Shown: positions 54,745 to 63,564 of the stretch, piece after piece
Numbering within the stretch: the stretch's first letter is position 1
Layout: the number at the start of each line of letters is the position of its first letter
NCBI RefSeq assembly: GCF_000972385.1
Contig: NZ_JXTE01000016.1
Span: 1-64,000 of the forward strand
Length of the DNA: 64,000 bases
Source of the DNA: Streptomyces sp. WM6386
GTDB taxonomy: Bacteria > Actinomycetota > Actinomycetes > Streptomycetales > Streptomycetaceae
Reading direction: 5' to 3'
Translations under genes and position numbers: made by a program
Notes under the pieces: model-generated
Told to the model about the DNA's origin: nothing
The model's database searches: none
What the model saw: the letters and a program-made list of their open reading frames with translations, nothing else

Positions 54745-56109
54745 ATGCGCACAAGCACCGCAGCCGCCCTGACCGTCACCCTCGTGGCGACAGGCCTCAC
54801 CCCGCTCTTCCTCGCCGCCCCCGCGTCGGCGGCGGTCGCCAAGCACTACGACGACTTCAACGGCGACGGCTACCGGGACCTGGCGTACAGCCACTACTAC
54901 TCGGGCATCTCCGGCGACGACGGCTGGACCGGCGGCGCCGTCAACATCGTCTACGGCAGCGCGAGCGGCCTCGACACGACGCGCACCCAGGTCGTCCACC
55001 AGGACAGCCCCGGCATCCCCGGGACCGGCGAGGAGGACGACTACTTCGGCGAGTCGATCAGCAGCGCCGACCTCAACAAGGACGGCTACGCGGACCTGAT
55101 CGCCGGCAACGGCACGGAGCACGTGGGCAGCGCGAAGTACCGCGGGACGGTCACCATCGTCTGGGGCTCCAGGACGGGCCTGTCCGGCGGCACCAGCCTC
55201 GCCCCGAAGTCCGGCGCGGGCGGCTCCCAGTCCCACTTCGGCAGCGAGCTCGCCACCGGCGACTTCAACGGCGACGGCTCACCCGACCTCGCCGTCATCG
55301 GCGGCGGTGAGGCGTGGCTGTACCGCGGCCCGTTCACCAAGTCCGGTGCGACGGGCAGCGTCAGCAAGATCGACAAGGAGGGCGCGGGCTGGTACTCGCA
55401 CGGCCTCGCCGCCGGCAAGGTCAACGGCGACGGCAGAACGGACCTGGTCGTCCTCGGCACGCAGTTCGTCGACAACAAGCCCGCGAACCGCATCTGGTAC
55501 CTCAAGGGCGCCTCGTCGGGCCTGACTTCGGGCGCCTCCAAGACGTACGCCAGTGAGCCGTGGGGTGCCACGATCGGCGACTTCGACAAGAACGGGTACG
55601 GCGACATCGCCGTCGGCCTGCCCGACAACAACGACGGCAAGGGCATCGTCAGCGTCTGGCGCGGGACGTCCTTGGGGCCGAGCGGCTCGATGACGTACAA
55701 CCAGGCCTCCTCCGGTGTCTCCGGCAGCCCCGAGGCGGGCGACAACTTCGGCTACGCCGTCTCGGCCGGCGACACCAACGGCGACGGCTACGCGGACCTC
55801 GCGGTCGGCGTGCCGCAGGAGGACGTGGACGGCAAGGAGGACCAAGGCGGCGTCACCGTGTTCCGCGGCGGCTCCGGCGGCCTGACCGGCACCCGCTCCA
55901 CCTGGATCCCGCAGACGGTGCTCGGCCCGGCCGACTCCTACGCCTCCTTCGGCTCCCCGGTCCGCCTGCGCGACCTCGACCGCGACGGCAAGGCCGACCT
56001 CACGGTGGGCGCGAACGGCGACGCCCTGCTCATGCGCGGCACGAGCACCACACCGACCGCGACGGGCGCCGTCCACCTGCCGGAGTACGGCGGCGGCTTC
56101 CTCGACTGA
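54745..56109 (+). CDS. Secreted FG-GAP repeat protein (fourth of six)
   Basis: 454 aa, ATG 54745 with AGGAG upstream, 17 bp after the previous stop. Signal peptide (RTSTAAALTVTLVATGLTPL, cleavage near ASA-AVAK). Repeats DFNGDGYRDLA, DLNKDGYADLI, DFNGDGSPDLA, KVNGDGRTDLV, DFDKNGYGDIA, DTNGDGYADLA, DLDRDGKADLT. Confidence 0.9.
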   Translation: MRTSTAAALTVTLVATGLTPLFLAAPASAAVAKHYDDFNGDGYRDLAYSHYYSGISGDDGWTGGAVNIVYGSASGLDTTRTQVVHQDSPGIPGTGEEDDYFGESISSADLNKDGYADLIAGNGTEHVGSAKYRGTVTIVWGSRTGLSGGTSLAPKSGAGGSQSHFGSELATGDFNGDGSPDLAVIGGGEAWLYRGPFTKSGATGSVSKIDKEGAGWYSHGLAAGKVNGDGRTDLVVLGTQFVDNKPANRIWYLKGASSGLTSGASKTYASEPWGATIGDFDKNGYGDIAVGLPDNNDGKGIVSVWRGTSLGPSGSMTYNQASSGVSGSPEAGDNFGYAVSAGDTNGDGYADLAVGVPQEDVDGKEDQGGVTVFRGGSGGLTGTRSTWIPQTVLGPADSYASFGSPVRLRDLDRDGKADLTVGANGDALLMRGTSTTPTATGAVHLPEYGGGFLD

Positions 56110-56170
56110 TCTTTTCCTCTGCGCTTTCTGCTCTTTCTGCGCTTTCCTCGCTTTCTTCCAGGAGAACCCG

Positions 56171-57622
56171 ATGCGTCACCTGAGAACCACCCTCGCGACC
56201 GCCGTCGCGGCCACCCTCACCGGCGGTCTGCTCACCCTCTCGGCCGCGACGACCGCGACCGCCGCCCCCTCCGGCCTGGCCGGCGACTTCAACGGCGACG
56301 GCTACCGCGATGTCGCGATCGCCGCCCCCATCGCCAAGATCTCCGGCAAGACCGGCGCGGGCTATGTCGCCGTCGTCTACGGCACCAAGAGCGGCCTCGA
56401 CACCAGCAAGCGCCAGATCATCAGCCAGGCCACGGACGGCATCCCCGGCACCCCGGAGGCCGGCGACTACTTCGGCGACCGTCTCACCACCGGCGACATG
56501 GACGGCGACGGCTACACGGACATCGTGGTCGGCGTGCACGGCGAGAAGATCGGCTCCACCGACTCCTACGGCGCCCTGACCGTGCTGTGGGGCGGCGCGA
56601 CCGGCATCAAGTCCGGCACCGACATCTCCTCCCCGCTGCCGGAGTACCGCAACGAGCTGGGCTGGTCCCTCGCGGCCGGCGACTTCGACGGCGACGGCCA
56701 CACCGACCTGGCCGCGGGCAACAACTCCACGCCGTCCCTGAACATCTTCCGCGGCCCCGTCTCCCGTACCGGCAAGGCCGCTTCGCTCGTCGGCGTCGAC
56801 ACGGTCGACCAGACCACGATCTACCCCGACGGTCTCATCGCGGGCGAGGTCAACGCCGACGGCCGCACCGACCTCCTGGTCATGGGCCAGGAGGAGACCA
56901 GCACCGGCGACTACCGCACCCGCAGCGTCCTCTACACGGGCAACGCCACCAGCACCCTCAAGGTCGGCAAGAAGCTCGCGGGCGGCTACGCCGGTGTCAT
57001 CGCCGACGTGAACAAGGACGGCTACGGCGACATCGTCACCGGCAACTTCATGGAGAAGTCGACGTCCGAGCCGAACGGCGGCCTCGGCGGCGCGGTGACG
57101 GTGACGTACGGCGCGTCCACGGGTCTGTCCACCCGCACGCCGGTGAAGTTCACCCAGGACTCGGCGAGCGTCCCCGGCACGGCCGAGAAGTTCGACTTCT
57201 TCGGCTGGAGCCTGTCGGCCGGCGACGTCAACGGCGACGGCTACGCCGACATCGCGGTCGGCTCCGAGCAGGAGACCATCGGCTCGGCGAAGCACGCGGG
57301 CACCGTCACGATCCTGCGCGGCTCGGCCTCCGGCCTGACCGGTACCGGCTCGAAGTCCTACTCCCAGAACACGGCGAACGTCCCCGGCACGGCCGAGTCC
57401 TACGACCACTTCGGCTACGCGGTCCACCTCACGGACATCGACAACAACGGCCGTACGGAACTGGTGACCTCGGCCTCCGGCGAGAACAGCAGCGACGGCG
57501 CCGTCTGGTTCCTCAAGTCCACCACCTCCGGCATCACCGCCACCGGTTCGAAGTCCTTCAGCGGCCCGACCCTGGGCGGGCCCTCCGGCGACGCGTACTT
57601 CGGCGACGTTCTGGAAGGCTGA
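56171..57622 (+). CDS. Secreted FG-GAP repeat protein (fifth of six)
   Basis: 483 aa, ATG 56171 after CCAGGAGAAC. Signal peptide (TTLATAVAATLTGGLLTLSAA, cleavage near TAA-PSGL). Seven calcium-loop repeats including DFNGDGYRDVA, DMDGDGYTDIV, DFDGDGHTDLA, EVNADGRTDLL, DVNKDGYGDIV, DVNGDGYADIA, DIDNNGRTELV. It is preceded by a pyrimidine-rich stretch at 56110-56160 and followed by the sixth gene after 3 bp. Confidence 0.9.
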   Translation: MRHLRTTLATAVAATLTGGLLTLSAATTATAAPSGLAGDFNGDGYRDVAIAAPIAKISGKTGAGYVAVVYGTKSGLDTSKRQIISQATDGIPGTPEAGDYFGDRLTTGDMDGDGYTDIVVGVHGEKIGSTDSYGALTVLWGGATGIKSGTDISSPLPEYRNELGWSLAAGDFDGDGHTDLAAGNNSTPSLNIFRGPVSRTGKAASLVGVDTVDQTTIYPDGLIAGEVNADGRTDLLVMGQEETSTGDYRTRSVLYTGNATSTLKVGKKLAGGYAGVIADVNKDGYGDIVTGNFMEKSTSEPNGGLGGAVTVTYGASTGLSTRTPVKFTQDSASVPGTAEKFDFFGWSLSAGDVNGDGYADIAVGSEQETIGSAKHAGTVTILRGSASGLTGTGSKSYSQNTANVPGTAESYDHFGYAVHLTDIDNNGRTELVTSASGENSSDGAVWFLKSTTSGITATGSKSFSGPTLGGPSGDAYFGDVLEG

Positions 57623-57625
57623 CCC

Positions 57626-59038
57626 ATGCGCATCCGTACCACAACGCTCGCGGCCCTGCTGGCCGCGGCCCTCGCCCCGCTGACCCTGGCCGCCCCGGCC
57701 GCGGCGGCCCCCTCGGGCCTGCCCGGCGACTTCAACGGCGACGGCTACCGGGACCTGGCCGTCTCGGCCGCACTGGCCACCATCGGCTCCGCCGAGCACA
57801 CCGGCGCCGTGGTCATCACCTACGGCTCGTCCACCGGACCGAAGGCCGCCAACTCCAAGGTGATGTCCCAGAATTCGGCCGGCGTCCCCGGCACCTCGGA
57901 GGACAACGACGGCTTCGGCGCCGCCACGGCCACCGGCGACTTCAACAGCGACGGCTACGCGGACCTCGCCGTCGGCACCCCGTACGAGGGCACCACCGCC
58001 GGTGCCCTCTCCGGCTCCGTCACCGTCCTGTGGGGCTCCAAGTCCGGCCTGTCCGGCGGCACCGCGCTCGCCGCCCCCACCGCGGACAAGCCCAAGTACT
58101 TCGGCGACCACCTCGCCGCGGGCGACTTCAACGGCGACGGCCGCGACGACCTGGCCGTGGGCGCGGGCAACTACAACGGCGTCTCCCTCTACCTCGGCGG
58201 CACCGGCAAGGGCAGCACCCTGTCCGGCCGCACCGGCTTCGCACCGGGCGGCCGCAACGCGGTGGGCCTCGACAGCCTCACCGCCGGCGACATCAACGGC
58301 GACGGCACGGACGACCTGGTGATCGGCGGCGGCGATCTGGGAACGGTCGCCCGCCAGGCGGTGTACCTGTCGCCGGGCGGCTCCGCCAGGACGTTCGCCG
58401 GTGAGGCCACGCCGGGCTACGCCACCGCTGTCGGCGACATCGACGGCGACGGCTACGACGACATCGTCAGCGGCGACTACGGGGACGGCACGGTCGGCGG
58501 CAGCGTCACCGTGACGTACGGCTCCGCGAAGGGCCCCGACACCTCCCGCGCGGCCGTCACCATCGGCCAGGACACGGCCGGCGTGCCCGGCACGGGCGAG
58601 AGGGGCGACTGGTTCGGCTGGTCGGTGGCGCTCGGCGACATCAACGGCGACGGCCGCGCCGACCTCGCGATCGGAGCCCGCCACGAGACGATCGGCAGCA
58701 AGGAGTACGCCGGTTCGGTCACGGTCGTCCCGGCCGGTACGAAGGGCCTGTCGCCCGGCACGTCGTACAGCTACCAGCAGGACACCGCCGGCGTCCCCGG
58801 CGCCTCCGAGAGGTTCGACCAGTTCGGCACCGCCGTCCAGCTGGCCGACACCAACCGTGACGGCAAGGCCGACCTGTCCGTCGGCGCCCCCGGTGAGAAC
58901 GCCGGTGACGGCGCCGTGTGGTTCCTCAAGGGCACCTCGACCCGGCTGACGACGAAGGGCGTGGTGAGCTTCGGTGCGGGCTCGATCGGTCTGGGCGCAC
59001 ACCCCCAGCCGGAGCTCGGTACGCCGATCACGGGCTGA
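57626..59038 (+). CDS. Secreted FG-GAP repeat protein (sixth of six)
   Basis: 470 aa. Start ATG 57626, only 3 bp after the fifth gene. Signal peptide (RTTTLAALLAAALAPLTLAAP, cleavage near AAA-PSGL). Repeats DFNGDGYRDLA, DFNSDGYADLA, DFNGDGRDDLA, DINGDGTDDLV, DIDGDGYDDIV, DINGDGRADLA, DTNRDGKADLS. Together the run gives a family of surface or secreted propellers with variable loops. Confidence 0.9.
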   Translation: MRIRTTTLAALLAAALAPLTLAAPAAAAPSGLPGDFNGDGYRDLAVSAALATIGSAEHTGAVVITYGSSTGPKAANSKVMSQNSAGVPGTSEDNDGFGAATATGDFNSDGYADLAVGTPYEGTTAGALSGSVTVLWGSKSGLSGGTALAAPTADKPKYFGDHLAAGDFNGDGRDDLAVGAGNYNGVSLYLGGTGKGSTLSGRTGFAPGGRNAVGLDSLTAGDINGDGTDDLVIGGGDLGTVARQAVYLSPGGSARTFAGEATPGYATAVGDIDGDGYDDIVSGDYGDGTVGGSVTVTYGSAKGPDTSRAAVTIGQDTAGVPGTGERGDWFGWSVALGDINGDGRADLAIGARHETIGSKEYAGSVTVVPAGTKGLSPGTSYSYQQDTAGVPGASERFDQFGTAVQLADTNRDGKADLSVGAPGENAGDGAVWFLKGTSTRLTTKGVVSFGAGSIGLGAHPQPELGTPITG

Positions 59039-59063
59039 CCCTCACGACATGTCAGGGACAGCC

Positions 59064-59088
59064 GTGACAACCCCTTAGGGGATGTCAC
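59064..59088. terminator. Nested inverted repeat between FG-GAP cluster and Yip1 gene
   Basis: GTGACA...TGTCAC encloses CCCC-TTA-GGGG, forming a stem-loop 26 bp past the last FG-GAP stop. It could instead be an operator. Confidence 0.5.
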
Positions 59089-59162
59089 AGCTCGGCCGCA
59101 AAGCCGGGCCCGAACCCACGGGCCCGGCACGCGGCTCTCCGGGACCAGGTACGTTCGAAGGC

Positions 59163-60029
59163 GTGGCTGGATTCAGGATCGGACGCGGCCGGGACAACGG
59201 CGCTCCTCACACGCGACCGCAACAACCTCCGTACGGGCAGCAGGCCCCGCAGGGACCGTCGTACGGCGGCTACCCCGCGCCGCCTTCGCGCCCACACCCG
59301 GGGCAGCAGCAGTACGGCGGCCCCCAGGGCGGCGGCTACGACGAGCCGGAGTACTTCGGCGACGGCGGCCACGACCCGTACGCGGCGAACAACCCGGGTC
59401 ACACCCAGGCCTTCTCGGTCGGCGAGGACCCCTACAACCAGGGCGGCACCTACCGCGCGGGCTCGACCCCGCCGGCCGGCCCGGTGGGCCCCCGCCTCCA
59501 CTGGAAGGACCTCCTGAGGGGCATCGTCACGGCCCCCAACCAGACCTTCCTCCAGATGCGCGACTACACGATGTGGGTCCCGGCCCTGATCGTGACGTTC
59601 CTCTACGGCCTGCTCGCCGTCTTCGGCTTCGACGGCGCCCGCGAGGACGCGATAAACGCCACCCTCTCCAACGCGGTCCCGATCGTCCTGACGACGGCGG
59701 TCGCGATGGTCCTGTCCTCCTTCGTCCTGGGCGTGGTCACCCACACCCTGGCCCGCCAGCTCGGCGGCGACGGCGCCTGGCAGCCCACGGTCGGCCTCTC
59801 CATGCTGATCATGTCCCTGACGGACGCCCCCCGTCTCGTCCTCGCCATGTTCTTCGGCGGCGACGCCACCTTCGTCCAGGGCGTCGGCTGGGCGACCTGG
59901 GTGGCAGCGGGCGCCCTCCTCACCCTGATGGTCTCCAAGTCCCACGACCTCCCCTGGCCGAAGGCCCTGGGCGCGGCGTCGATCCAACTGATCGCCCTGC
60001 TCTCGATCGTGAAGCTGGGCACCTTCTAG
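59163..60029 (+). CDS. Yip1-family membrane protein with Pro/Gly/Tyr-rich N-terminus
   Basis: 288 aa, GTG 59163. The first ~120 residues are low complexity and disordered (RPQQPPYGQQAPQGPSYGGY). A Yip1-type domain with five membrane helices follows (HWKDLLRGIVTAPNQTFLQMRDY, ALIVTFLYGLLAVFGF, VLGVVTHTLARQLGGDG, SMLIMSLTDAPRLVLAM). Function of bacterial Yip1-like proteins is unknown. A strong terminator follows. Confidence 0.82.
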   Translation: MAGFRIGRGRDNGAPHTRPQQPPYGQQAPQGPSYGGYPAPPSRPHPGQQQYGGPQGGGYDEPEYFGDGGHDPYAANNPGHTQAFSVGEDPYNQGGTYRAGSTPPAGPVGPRLHWKDLLRGIVTAPNQTFLQMRDYTMWVPALIVTFLYGLLAVFGFDGAREDAINATLSNAVPIVLTTAVAMVLSSFVLGVVTHTLARQLGGDGAWQPTVGLSMLIMSLTDAPRLVLAMFFGGDATFVQGVGWATWVAAGALLTLMVSKSHDLPWPKALGAASIQLIALLSIVKLGTF

Positions 60030-60052
60030 ACACCGGTTCTCGAGTACGCCGA

Positions 60053-60077
60053 GGGGCTCCCCACACCGGGGAGCCCC
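60053..60077. terminator. Strong hairpin terminator
   Basis: GGGGCTCCCC-ACACC-GGGGAGCCCC then TTGTC; perfect 10-bp stem after the Yip1 gene. Confidence 0.9.
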
Positions 60078-60233
60078 TTGTCCGTCACGCGTTGATGCCT
60101 CGCAGGTCAGCGCCGGCACGCTCGGGCGGCTGATAGAACACGGCCATGACCTACACACAGTTGGAAAGCATGTGGGGAGTGGGCCGGGCCGGATCCAGCA
60201 AGCAGGTTCCGCCGAGACGTACGTCGAGTTCGG

Positions 60234-60680
60234 CTACTGGACACGCTTCGACGCGTTGTCGACGAAGTCTCTGATGGCTGCCTTCGCGAAGTCGTCCAAC
60301 TGGTTCCGCTGCCTGTCGTTCGCAGCGCCCGAAACTGAGCGTGTCCGTTCCAGAGCCGCCTCAGCGTCGGCCACGAGACTGGCGTCGTTGGTGACCAGCT
60401 TGAGGCGGTAGAACGCCTGCCACGCGGTCGTGCGCAGGCGGTGACCCTCCTGGTACGCCATCCGGTACGCCTCCCCGCCGGGATCTCGTTTCTTGCTGAA
60501 GTAGCGCTCGGCCTGCCCCCACCGGAAGTCCTCCATGGCAGAGGCGAACGCGGTGTACGCGGCGATCCGCTCGTCGCGCAACGTCTGCTGCTTGGCTGCA
60601 AGCCGCTGAAAGGGATAGGTGGCAACGGCGCCCAGCAACGTGCCGGCCACTGCCACAACACTGGTCCATATCGGCTCCAT
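60234..60680 (-). CDS. Small single-helix membrane protein
   Basis: 148 aa from ATG 60680 (EPIWTSVVAVAGTLLGAVATY). A start at 60749 would add a short acidic leader. One membrane helix at the N-terminus, then a helical cytoplasmic region (QTLRDERIAAYTAFASAMEDFRWGQAERY, RTTAWQAFYRLKLVTNDASLV, FAKAAIRDFVDNASKR). I do not recognise a named family, but the arrangement is common in Streptomyces. Confidence 0.68.
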   Translation of the reverse strand: MEPIWTSVVAVAGTLLGAVATYPFQRLAAKQQTLRDERIAAYTAFASAMEDFRWGQAERYFSKKRDPGGEAYRMAYQEGHRLRTTAWQAFYRLKLVTNDASLVADAEAALERTRSVSGAANDRQRNQLDDFAKAAIRDFVDNASKRVQ

Positions 60681-61037
60681 GGCCACAGAGGAGCATGGGC
60701 GTACGTCTGTATCGGAGACCTCGTCCTGATCTTCATCGAACGTCCCCATGCGGACCGGCCATGATCCAGGATGAAGGTGTAGCCGCTTGTCGCATCCGGC
60801 CGTTCGTAGGACACCGGCAGTAAGCGAGAGCAGTTGCCGTACAGCAACGAAGTACAGCAGCCCCAGCAGCCACTGAGACCAACAGCCACTCTCAGGGAGC
60901 CAGCGGCGGCCTCTATGACCTCCAATGACCGATCTCTGTAGAGCTATGGGTCAGAAGGTCATCGTCCCTTCGAACAGCAAGAGAGCCCCTCGCGGACCTG
61001 CCGAGGGGCTCTCTGTGATCTCCAGGAAACGTGCAGC
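60681..61037. other. Intergenic stretch, 357 bp
   Basis: It contains the leader of the small membrane protein and the PRTase terminator; I see no gene. The ORFs across it have poor codon use. Confidence 0.5.
60981..61013. terminator. Terminator of the dcd-PRTase operon
   Basis: GAGAGCCCCTCG (60981-60992) pairs with CGAGGGGCTCTC (61002-61013), perfect 12-bp stem, 24 bp past the phosphoribosyltransferase stop on the minus strand. Confidence 0.9.
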
Positions 61038-61547
61038 TCAGACCGCTTCCCTGTTCTCCTTCGGCGCCTCTCCCGACCTACCTACCGGAGGCAAGACACT
61101 CCACGGAAAGTTGATCCACTCATCCGTCCGCTTCCACACGTACTCGCACTTCACCAGCGACTGCGTCTTCTCGTAGATGACGGCGCTGCGGACCTCGGCG
61201 ACGGTGTCGAGGCAGAAGTCGCGGACCAGCTTGAGGGTCTTGCCGGTGTCGGCGACGTCGTCGGTGATGAGGACCTTTTTGGAGGAGAAGTCGATGGCGT
61301 TGGGGACGGGGGCGAGCATGACGGGCATGTCGAGGGTGGTGCCTACGCCCGTGTAGAACTCGACGTTGACCAGGTGGATGTTCTTGCAGTCCAGGGCGTA
61401 CGCCAGGCCGCCCGCGACGAACACTCCGCCGCGGGCGATGGAGAGCACGATGTCCGGCTCGTAGCCGTCGTCGGCGATGGTCTGCGCGAGCTCACGGACG
61501 GCGAGGCCGAAGCGCTCGTACGTCAGGTTCTCCCGTACGTCGCTCAT
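61038..61547 (-). CDS. Phosphoribosyltransferase (hypoxanthine/xanthine type)
   Basis: 169 aa. PRPP-binding motif [13 protein letters not shown] and an [14 protein letters not shown] loop. This is a type I PRTase, likely salvaging a purine base. It overlaps dcd by ATGA, joining two nucleotide-metabolism genes. Confidence 0.88.
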   Translation of the reverse strand: MSDVRENLTYERFGLAVRELAQTIADDGYEPDIVLSIARGGVFVAGGLAYALDCKNIHLVNVEFYTGVGTTLDMPVMLAPVPNAIDFSSKKVLITDDVADTGKTLKLVRDFCLDTVAEVRSAVIYEKTQSLVKCEYVWKRTDEWINFPWSVLPPVGRSGEAPKENREAV

Positions 61548-62119
61548 ACCTGCGTCCGGTGGAAGTTGAGGAAGGAACGGGAGGCCGTCGGGCCGCGCTG
61601 GCCCTGGTAGCGGGAGCCGTAGCGCTCGCTGCCGTAGGGGAACTCGGCCGGCGAGGAGAGCCGGAACAGACAGAGCTGGCCGATCTTCATGCCGGGCCAG
61701 AGCTTGATGGGGAGGGTGGCGAGGTTGGAGAGCTCCAACGTCACGTGCCCGGAGAAGCCGGGGTCGATGAAACCGGCGGTGGAGTGGGTGACGAGGCCGA
61801 GGCGGCCGAGGGAGGACTTGCCCTCCAGGCGCGAGGCGAGGTCGTCGGGGAGCGAGATGACCTCGTACGTCGAGGCGAGGACGAACTCGCCGGGGTGGAG
61901 GATGAAGGGCTCGTCGCCCTCCGGCTCCACGAGGCGCGTGAGGTCCGCCTGCTCGACGGAGGGGTCGATGTGGGGGTAGCGGTGGTTCTCGAACACCCGG
62001 AAGAAGCGATCGAGGCGCACGTCGACGCTTGACGGCTGCACCATGGATTCGTCGTAGGGATCGATCCGTACCCGCCCGGCGTCGATCTCGGCCCGGATGT
62101 CCTTGTCTGAGAGAAGCAC
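61544..62119 (-). CDS. dcd: dCTP deaminase
   Basis: 191 aa, GTG 62119. Motifs: [77 protein letters not shown]. It deaminates dCTP to dUTP for thymidylate supply, possibly with dUTPase activity in some actinobacteria. It overlaps the PRTase gene. Confidence 0.94.
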   Translation of the reverse strand: MLLSDKDIRAEIDAGRVRIDPYDESMVQPSSVDVRLDRFFRVFENHRYPHIDPSVEQADLTRLVEPEGDEPFILHPGEFVLASTYEVISLPDDLASRLEGKSSLGRLGLVTHSTAGFIDPGFSGHVTLELSNLATLPIKLWPGMKIGQLCLFRLSSPAEFPYGSERYGSRYQGQRGPTASRSFLNFHRTQV

Positions 62120-62187
62120 GCCCCGAGGATACGCAAGGCGCGCGGACCGACCACCATCGGTCGGTCCGCGCGCCTGGGTACTACTCC

Positions 62188-62346
62188 CTAGTGCTTCTCC
62201 AAGGTCACCGGAACGACGCTGCGTAGCCGGGCACAACGAGGGCACCGGACGAGTCTTCCGGGACCGAGCCGCTCGGCCTGCTGCATCGGGAACGAAGCGG
62301 TGCTGAACACGTGCCCATCGGCACAACGGACGACAGTGCGCTCCAT
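62188..62346 (-). CDS. Small zinc-ribbon-like protein
   Basis: 52 aa from ATG 62346 (a longer start at 62370 is possible). It contains [18 protein letters not shown] and [15 protein letters not shown], so paired Cys/His sites (RCADGH and CPRC) fit a small zinc ribbon. I recall near-identical proteins in other Streptomyces, which supports it being real. Its role is unknown. Confidence 0.65.
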   Translation of the reverse strand: MERTVVRCADGHVFSTASFPMQQAERLGPGRLVRCPRCARLRSVVPVTLEKH

Positions 62347-62619
62347 CAAGTTCTGGAGTCCCTTCCCCAAGAGCCGCGTCCGGCTGCTGCTCGCCGAACG
62401 ACAAAAGCCACATTACGGGATGGAAGGAACGACTCTCCAGGCGGCACTCCGACCCCTCCCGGAGCCTCTCCCACCTCTCCACCGTACGCCCCAACTCCGG
62501 CGCCCCGCAGCCCCATCGCTCCCCTGAAACGCACCCAGACCCCACGGCTCCGGTGCCGGGGGTCTGGCATGAGGTAGAGTGACAGAGCGTTCCGACACCG
62601 TTCTCAACCGGCGTCTTAC

Positions 62620-62690
62620 GCGGGTGTAGTTTAGTGGTAGAACATCAGCTTCCCAAGCTGAGAGTGCGAGTTCGATTCTCGTCACCCGCT
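62620..62690 (+). tRNA. tRNA-Gly(CCC)
   Basis: 71 nt, cloverleaf complete: acceptor GCGGGTG/CACCCGC, D arm with AGTGGTAGA, anticodon stem TCAGC/GCTGA with loop TTCCCAA giving anticodon CCC, and T arm GCGAG-TTCGATT-CTCGT. Discriminator T; CCA not encoded. It decodes GGG. The sequence downstream is gene debris, fitting use of its 3' end as an integration site. Confidence 0.95.
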
Positions 62691-63031
62691 CTTATCGAAG
62701 CCCCAGGTCAACGGCCTGGGGCTTGTTTGTTGGCGAGGATTTCTCCGCAGGAACCGGCCACTGGGCAGACGAAGATTGGGCACGCGGAGGGCACAAGTTC
62801 TCAGCGGTCATGGCAGGCTCACCGGATCTCACCGCGAACGGCTCGTGTGACCTGCAGTTTCGCCGCATCAACCACATCGGTCGCACCTGCGAGCCCTCAG
62901 CCTGCCCGTCCCACTGGAGAGACGGATGGCGCGTGCGGACGCCGCGCAGCACTGTTGATTGCCCAACTCCTGCCTGGTGGACAGGGCTTCAACGAGTCCG
63001 CAACGGTGGACGCGAGCGCTGCGGCCACCCC
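62691..63031. other. Gene-poor debris downstream of tRNA-Gly, 341 bp
   Basis: There is no intact gene. From an ATG at 62810 a frame reads ...NGSCDLQFRRINHIGRTC, then EPSACPSHWRDG, reminiscent of the short Cys-containing proteins found beside Streptomyces HTH regulators, then falls into noise. This is most likely a truncated copy. Confidence 0.35.
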
Positions 63032-63442
63032 TCAGGCGATGTCGTGGATGTTGTGCTCGGTCAGGTCGGATGCGTGCCGGGCAATGGTGCGGTAGTCGGC
63101 GGCGTCGTGCAGAACGGCCAGTCCGTGATGGGCTGCGGTCGCGGCGATGACGAGGTCCACTGCTGAAGCGCTGCGATGCTCACCGGCCCGAGCCATCCGG
63201 TGTTGCACTGCGCTGATCCAGCGCCCCGCGTTCTTCGGTACCGACACATCGGCGTACAGGTCGGTGAACATCTCCGTGATCTCGTCGTACTCGCGTCCGT
63301 TCCGGGCACTGTGGAGGAATTCGGCGCGCTGCACGTAGCAGGATGCGATGGCCCCGACGTCGATCGCGTCGTACCAGGCCGATTGCAGTTTGGGGTCACG
63401 GAGCAGTCGGACCAGGCCCGACGTGTCGAGCAGATAGATCAC
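63032..63442 (-). CDS. VapC-type PIN-domain toxin
   Basis: 136 aa from GTG 63442, which has GGAG and GAAGGG upstream; the frame runs further back to 63547 but that part is unlike the family. PIN fold: IYLLDTSGLVRLLRD (first Asp), CYVQRAEFLHS (Glu), SASAVDLVIAATAAHHG (Asp), LHDAADY (final Asp). It is an endoribonuclease toxin. A VapB antitoxin is expected immediately upstream, but none is recognisable: the minus strand before 63442 reads only a short fragment ending TSASGGEGQP. Either the antitoxin gene is degraded or the toxin is inactive. Confidence 0.75.
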   Translation of the reverse strand: MIYLLDTSGLVRLLRDPKLQSAWYDAIDVGAIASCYVQRAEFLHSARNGREYDEITEMFTDLYADVSVPKNAGRWISAVQHRMARAGEHRSASAVDLVIAATAAHHGLAVLHDAADYRTIARHASDLTEHNIHDIA

Positions 63443-63564
63443 CGGCTGCCCTTCTCCGCCCGATGCAGACGTGGCAGTCAAACGGCCCTTCTCGCTGATC
63501 ACCACCCGTGCGTACCGGGCTGGGCTCTCGCTCTCCGTGCTGGGCATCGTCCTCCGAGCCGCCG

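Noticed and set aside
56030..59002. 990-aa open frame on the minus strand across two FG-GAP genes
   Set aside because: It is a shadow of the calcium-loop repeats; long antisense frames are common in 70%+ GC DNA.
62723..63166. 147-aa ORF after the tRNA
   Set aside because: Only a short internal stretch looks like protein; the rest is noise, so it is treated as debris.
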